A stretch of DNA of 20,486 nt from Chrysochromulina parva (Eukaryota; Haptophyta; Prymnesiales; Chrysochromulinaceae), in assembly GCA_002887195.1 (NCBI GenBank), contig PJAB01000805.1, positions 1 through 20,486 on the forward strand. Reading direction: 5' to 3'. The notes under the pieces are model-generated. The model searched no databases. It saw nothing but the letters and a program-made list of their open reading frames with translations, and was not told the origin of the DNA. Made by a program: the position numbers and the translations under genes. Position 1 is the first letter of the stretch. Every line of letters begins with the position of its first letter. Of this stretch, positions 16,734 to 20,486 are shown one piece after another.

Positions 16734-17300
16734 CTAGATGCCACTTGACCAGAGCGAGCCGCGAGTCAATTTCTCCAGGTAGCGCTGATGGTAGCCTTCG
16801 GCGCGATAAAACGGGCCTGCCTCCTCTATAGCCGTGTCGTCATATTTCGATCTATAGGGAGATTTGCCGATGAGAGACTCGCGCACAGCCAGGGCTACGT
16901 CGCGCTGCGTTTGACTGTGGCACCAGATCGCACTTCGGTATTGACAGCCAAAATTTGAGGGTGTGTGTTCTCTCCAAAAGATGCGGTACATGTCAGCGAG
17001 CGCGACCAGCTGTGGATTGAAGGTTACTCGAATGGCCTCCGTGTGGTCTCCGATGCGCTCATAGGTCGGATCGGGGAATTGTCCGCCGCAATACCCCACG
17101 ACAGTGTCGATAACCCCGGGGAGCTTTCTGAAATACTCCTCGGGGTGCCAGAATCATCCCATGCCTAGTGTCACAGTCTCAAGCTCTGACGAAGAGACAG
17201 GAGGCGGCAGCATTGGGCAGGGGTTGTTGATGGGCAACGACATCCGGGCCACGCCTGGGACACGCAGAGGCGCCGCCAGCAGCGCGAGCGATAGGTACAT
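16734..17300 (-). CDS. MSRA: Selenocysteine-containing peptide methionine sulfoxide reductase A
   Basis: Reduces methionine-S-sulfoxide in proteins and free Met. The frame runs from ATG at 17300 to TAG at 16734, 188 residues with UGA at 17156-17154 read as Sec49. The family's catalytic motif G-C-F-W appears here as G-UGA-F-W within TLGMG-U-FWHPEEYFRKLPGV, and everything on both sides fits MsrA: GYCGGQFPDPTY, GDHTEAIRV with the catalytic Glu, QYRSAIW and AEGYHQRYL. No resolving Cys lies in the C-terminal tail. Sec at this position is known in the Chlamydomonas MsrA. An in-frame UGA at 17324 closes the frame upstream; Met at 17300 gives a hydrophobic N-terminus, MYLSLALLAAPLRVPGVA, that may be a signal or transit peptide. 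Met at 17243, 17213 or 17162 would give shorter forms. The SECIS candidate downstream supports decoding. A pseudogene is unlikely given full conservation elsewhere. Confidence 0.9.
17154..17156 (-). other. MSRA: In-frame UGA decoded as selenocysteine (Sec49 of MsrA)
   Basis: The codon replaces the catalytic Cys exactly and is the only stop within the MsrA frame. Ordinary translation would end here and yield a meaningless 48-residue peptide, or a caller would start downstream and lose the active site. Confidence 0.88.
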
Positions 17301-17454
17301 GAGTTCCTTGTTCGAGGAATGTCAGTCGCACGATCGCCGACGATCAACCATGCTGTGAATGGCCCGCTGTTGGTGTTCAACACAACGCGATTCCAAAAAC
17401 GTGCCATTGTCACAATCACATGGACAGAGAGGTGTGGCCGGAACGCCGGATCCT

Positions 17455-17462
17455 TTACATGT
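17455..17462 (-). terminator. Candidate 3'-end signal ACATGTAA (minus strand)
   Basis: On the sense strand of the SANT/F-box gene, 82 nt after its TAA. This is the third occurrence of the same octamer downstream of a gene in this window. Confidence 0.35.
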
Positions 17463-17544
17463 ATCTATGTACATCGTCGTCTCCCCACTTCTATAGTCCC
17501 CACCTCTATACTATATTACTGATTTTACTGTCAAAGATTGCCCC

Positions 17545-18870
17545 TTAAGGCACAAGCGCCAGAAACTCATGTACGGTCTCGAGCCGCTTGCGCATCTCCT
17601 CGTCCTGAACCTTCTTGATCATCACACCGGCCTTGCCCACCATGGAGCCGCTCGCGTAGCCCTTGGCCGAGGAGCCGCCTGCCTGCAGCCCGGGCTGGTA
17701 CGCGCCGCTGCCCGTGGCCGCGCCATAGCCGGGGTAGCAAGTCTTGAAGATTTCGCGAACGATCATATGAAGCTCGTCAGGCACGCGCGATTTGCAATTG
17801 GCTGAGAGCGCGACAAGATGATCGGCGACCGACTTGTACACCCGATGGTTCAACCCGCCCTGCTCGCGCGCCTCGCGCTGCACGAGCTCGCAGATCGCGC
17901 CGTACTTGATCTTGTACGGCAGCGCGCCTCCCTTAGGGCGAAACCGGCCGCGCTCAAATCGGCCGAGCTCGGCGAGATACGGTTCGGTGCCCGCACGGTG
18001 CTCGGTGAGCATGTGCCAAGATCCGTAGAGACCGTGCCGCAGCCGCAGCGCATACTGCCACGGCCGCTCGCCGCTGCGGTCGCGCTTCGAGTACGCGTAC
18101 TCATTCGGCAGCGCCTCGGCGATCGGCAGCCACAACGCATCTTCGTGCGTCACCGCCGTCAACTCCTTGCACGTCGCCGCGAGCGAGCAGAGATCCCGCC
18201 CGCCCGCGAACTCCACCCGTCCGCGAGCCACGAATTCGCAGACACGCAGCAGGGCGTCGTACTGCAGCCGGAGCAGCGGCGGCGGCAGGCTCTTCTTGAC
18301 CGCCACAGTCAGCGCACGGCAGCGTGCGACGCACTCCTTAGCAGAGCGGCCGACGGCGGCGGCGATGGCGTCCCATCGCGCCTTCTTCTCCATCGCTTGC
18401 GGATTGGCACGCATGGCCGTCTCGAGCGCACGCTGCTGTCGCGGCGTCCAGCCGGTCTCGTCGGGAGCGTCGTCATCGCGCGCCGCCGCCGCCGCCGCCG
18501 CGGCCGCGGCCGCAGCCGCCGCAGCCACCGCAGCTTCCTGGCAACGACGCGCGGCTGCCTCTTGCAGCAGCTGCTGCTGCTTCGCAGCGCGCTCATCCCG
18601 CTCCTCACGTTCTCTCTCTGCCGCAGCCTCCTGCGTGCGCCGGCGCTGCAGTTCCTGAAGCTCACGCCAAGCTGCGTCAGCACGCCTCTCCTCCTCTTCT
18701 GCAAGGGCCGCAATGCGCGCCGCCTCGAGCTGAGCGGCGATTGCATCTTCGTCTGCCCCCGGCCCTGGCGCTTGCGGCGGAGGAGTTGGAGCCGAATCCT
18801 CAACGTTCAGCCTGACTCCGAGTCCATTCCAATTCACTCCGACAACCTCGAGCTTTGTTTTTCGCGGCAT
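17545..18870 (-). CDS. SANT-domain protein with coiled coil, poly-Ala tract and F-box-like motif
   Basis: A 441-residue intronless frame. Residues 40-113 are Glu/Arg/Ala-rich and should form a coiled coil. A poly-Ala tract lies at about 116-130. Residues 140-193, from GWTPRQQRAL through RWDAIAAAVGRSAKECVARCRAL, match the C-terminal SANT domain of ZRF1/DNAJC2, where W-x-x-x-x-Q-x-x-L, RW-x-x-I and GR-x-x-x-x-C are typical. Residues 204-250 read YDALLRVCEFV...DLCSLAATCKELTAVTHEDALW, resembling an F-box (the C-x-x-L/W and final LW spacing). The rest, to 441, contains a well-conserved-looking stretch but no family I recognise. A nuclear role, perhaps linking chromatin to ubiquitin ligase, is inference. 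The start is the first Met; MPRKTK is basic. It precedes MsrA on the same strand by 244 bp and is divergent from the Cys-rich gene. Confidence 0.82.
   Translation of the reverse strand: MPRKTKLEVVGVNWNGLGVRLNVEDSAPTPPPQAPGPGADEDAIAAQLEAARIAALAEEEERRADAAWRELQELQRRRTQEAAAEREREERDERAAKQQQLLQEAAARRCQEAAVAAAAAAAAAAAAAAARDDDAPDETGWTPRQQRALETAMRANPQAMEKKARWDAIAAAVGRSAKECVARCRALTVAVKKSLPPPLLRLQYDALLRVCEFVARGRVEFAGGRDLCSLAATCKELTAVTHEDALWLPIAEALPNEYAYSKRDRSGERPWQYALRLRHGLYGSWHMLTEHRAGTEPYLAELGRFERGRFRPKGGALPYKIKYGAICELVQREAREQGGLNHRVYKSVADHLVALSANCKSRVPDELHMIVREIFKTCYPGYGAATGSGAYQPGLQAGGSSAKGYASGSMVGKAGVMIKKVQDEEMRKRLETVHEFLALVP
18480..18532. repeat. GCC/GCG trinucleotide tract coding poly-Ala
   Basis: A run of GCC, GCG and GCA triplets on the plus strand encodes poly-Ala on the minus strand in the SANT/F-box protein. 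Mixed codons suggest it is older than a pure slippage tract. Confidence 0.8.
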
Positions 18871-19340
18871 GGACCGCGCGCGCCCGTACAGTGTTTTCCA
18901 GCGATCAGAATCGTGCGCAGGCGTTCAATGCATTTCCATTTCAAGTCAAGTCAATTTCCAAACTCGAAGTCTGCACGCAGCGGCGCGGTGGCAAAACTGA
19001 AGTCTCGTCCAGTGGGCAGTGGCTCATGACGCCCGCAACTTATTGCAGTTTATTGCATATGAATACCCCGCGCCCGCCTCGTTACATAAGGTACCCGATA
19101 CATTGTACAAGTACAGTGAAACGGAAGGTCCGGAGAGACAAAGACAAACTTTTCCAACGCGTTGGGTGCAATTACTGAACTCGAAAGCGAATTTTTGTTT
19201 TTTAATCGCCCCAATTTTCGCCACTTTCCAATAATTGGTTTCGTCATCCACGGTAATCTCAAGCCATCTCCATCGGCATTGTATGAGAACTCCTCGACGA
19301 CGTCCCGCGGTCCAACGCAGCCTACAACTGAGTTTCAAAG
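18871..19340. promoter_or_regulatory. Divergent intergenic region between SANT/F-box and Cys-rich genes
   Basis: This stretch of 470 bp must carry the promoters of both flanking genes. It is clearly AT-richer than the neighbouring coding regions, especially 19040-19240. TGTACAAGTACA lies at about 19105-19116. No clear TATA box at a standard distance is visible, and no gene is supported. Confidence 0.45.
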
Positions 19341-19778
19341 ATGAGTGTTAAGGACAACGTCAATGAAGATGAGTCCATCGTCGTTAATGCCTGCTGCTGC
19401 TGCAATGATGCGCTCTACTGCCAGTCGGACTGCATCGGATGCTCGGGAGAATCAGAGTGTCTGTGCTACAAGGAGAAGTGCTGCTGCAAGCCGGGCGTAG
19501 ATTGCTACACGTGCTGCCCGGCGAAGGACGACGACAGTATGCTGTGCCAGCTCGGGTTAATCTGCGTCGCGTGCGGGCTCAAGGTGCCATCGACGTGCTG
19601 CAAGTGCCAGCAGCAACTGTGCTGCCTCCTCTCCAACGGCGCCTGCCCCACCGACAAAGAGGTGCCATGCATGGTCGCAGCTTATGGCCTTACCTGCTAC
19701 CCGAAGTGTGCCTGCTGTGCGAAACTCGGCGACTTGAAGTCGTCGGGTGCACCGGCGATTGCTGAGATGCAACGCTAA
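19341..19778 (+). CDS. Small cysteine-rich protein (29 Cys in 145 residues)
   Basis: Intronless, 145 residues, 20% Cys, arranged in clusters: CCCC near residue 18, CCC near 47, then CC pairs to about 127. The N-terminus is acidic and has no signal peptide; the last 20 residues are Cys-free. A recurring pattern, DALYCQS...GCSG...EC and later LTCYPKCACC, resembles a family of uncharacterised Cys-rich proteins I associate with diatoms, dinoflagellates and haptophytes. Unlike classic metallothioneins it has Tyr, Leu and other large residues and no dominant C-x-C, so the Cys may bind metal or pair as disulfides. Zinc, copper or cadmium binding is a guess. The start is the first Met, followed at once by a charged stretch. 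Confidence 0.8.
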   Translation: MSVKDNVNEDESIVVNACCCCNDALYCQSDCIGCSGESECLCYKEKCCCKPGVDCYTCCPAKDDDSMLCQLGLICVACGLKVPSTCCKCQQQLCCLLSNGACPTDKEVPCMVAAYGLTCYPKCACCAKLGDLKSSGAPAIAEMQR

Positions 19779-19850
19779 GCTCGCATGCAGAAGGCAAGCA
19801 TGCGCGCTCAAGTAAGCGCGCGTGTCCGTGCCGACGCTTGCGATTTCGGC

Positions 19851-19867
19851 GCGACCCGGGGGGTCGC
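19851..19867 (+). other. GC-rich hairpin after the Cys-rich gene
   Basis: GCGACCC and GGGTCGC form a perfect 7-bp stem with a GGG loop, 72 nt after the stop. It could shape the 3' UTR; no poly-T follows and no function is shown. Confidence 0.35.
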
Positions 19868-20099
19868 GATGCGCCGACTGAAGCCGTTCGCGGCCATTTG
19901 GCCCGTTCGGCCAGAGGACTGCCAGAGGGCCTCGAGCGTGACTGAGCGGCTCACCGGTCGCGCGCTGGGAGCCTCAAGGGAAGGAGCGCACGGGTCTGGC
20001 TGGGGTCCGGCGGGGGGGGAGCAGGAACTGCGGCGGCACCGGGACGGCGTCGACGAATGGGAGGGCAGCGGCCGCGCGGAGGGGCACGCGGCGGCCGCG

Positions 20100-20173
20100 G
20101 CCGCGGCCGACGGCTGCTGCAGAGGGCTTCCGAAGGGGCCGCGGCCGACGGCTGCTGCAGAGGGCTTCCGAGG
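20100..20173. repeat. Two tandem copies of a 38-bp unit
   Basis: Copies at 20100-20137 and 20138-20173 are identical over their first 34 bases (GCCGCGGCCGACGGCTGCTG onward) and differ only near the end. The unit length is not a multiple of three, which argues against a coding role. Confidence 0.85.
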
Positions 20174-20486
20174 GGGAGCCGACACCTGTATGTGCTGAAC
20201 GGTATCGAGGTTTCGGAAGAGGTCTCGAGGTGTCGTGGAGACTCGTCTGAACGTCAGAAGCCCGTCCCAGACGAGGCGCTCACAAAAAAATAGGGGGTTG
20301 TGAGTTCCCAGACGTACCGGTAAGAGAGTCGGCCGCGGGGAGCGGTCGGCCCCGGGCCTGCGGCTCGTTGAGTCGGCCGCGGCTTCGGTCGTCGCGCTGA
20401 CGTGCGGGGTGTGTGTTGTTGGTGGGTTTCGTTGGTTGTGAGGTTCGTCTGTGTGGTCTGTGTGCCTTTGTGCGTCCGCGTGTTCC

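Larger units (their letters stand above)
19779..20486. other. GC-rich region without a supported gene
   Basis: Frames here are open only because of high G+C and show no domain. The region holds a 38-bp tandem repeat, GGCCGCGGCC-type palindromes, a duplicated GAGTCGGCCGCGG (20326 and 20370) and, from about 20404 to the edge, a GT-rich stretch that could be the leader or intron of a gene beyond the window. Confidence 0.55.

Noticed and set aside
16734..17300. Reading the MsrA TGA as a pseudogene mutation
   Set aside because: Both flanks are fully conserved, the change hits exactly the residue known to be Sec in other algae, and a SECIS-like fold follows the stop.
17818..19029. A 403-codon plus-strand frame over the SANT/F-box gene
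   Set aside because: Arg-rich antisense shadow without a domain; the minus strand carries the recognisable SANT domain.
19785..20198. A 137-codon frame after the Cys-rich gene
   Set aside because: Composition follows the local repeats and G+C, including a 38-bp repeat that shifts frame between copies; no domain or conserved feature.

Overview
This is nuclear DNA from a eukaryote: GT-AG introns, large multidomain proteins (formin, nucleoporin-like scaffold, FHA, BSD, MYB/SANT and EF-hand domains), AATAAA-type 3' signals and wide intergenic spaces. High G+C, Ala/Pro-rich proteins, mostly intronless genes, a cysteine-rich small-protein type seen in marine algae, and a selenocysteine-type MsrA all suggest a unicellular alga. 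A haptophyte fits best by inference; a pelagophyte or another high-GC alga cannot be excluded. I saw no rRNA, tRNA, CRISPR array or transposase.

Layout, left to right. 1-171 (-) may be the edge of a gene with a spliced exon. 460-2586 (+) is an EF-hand protein. 3132-6443 (+) encodes a seven-repeat beta-propeller, one transmembrane helix and two MYB repeats in a single reading frame. 6928-8497 (-) is a three-exon gene joining a BSD domain to a cytidylate-kinase-like P-loop domain. 8629-10830 (+), divergent from it, looks like a Nup96/ACE1 scaffold nucleoporin. 11134-11979 (+) is a protein of unknown function with a conserved-looking core. 12559-15657 (+) is a formin with an N-terminal FHA domain. 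Convergent to it, 16734-17300 (-) is a peptide methionine sulfoxide reductase A whose catalytic Cys codon is UGA; a SECIS-like fold lies 64 nt past its stop, so it is almost certainly a selenoprotein that ordinary gene callers would break. 17545-18870 (-) is a poly-Ala/coiled-coil protein with a ZRF1-like SANT domain and an F-box-like motif. 19341-19778 (+) is a small protein with 29 cysteines. The last 700 bases are GC-rich, repeat-bearing and without a gene I can support.

The genes do not form a pathway; this is a normal gene-dense algal locus. The two standout items are the predicted membrane-tethered propeller-MYB protein, which has the build of a receptor that is itself a transcription factor, and the selenocysteine MsrA with its SECIS. 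The FHA-formin, the BSD-kinase fusion and the SANT/F-box protein are further unusual domain combinations. Splice sites and starts are read by eye and no search was run.
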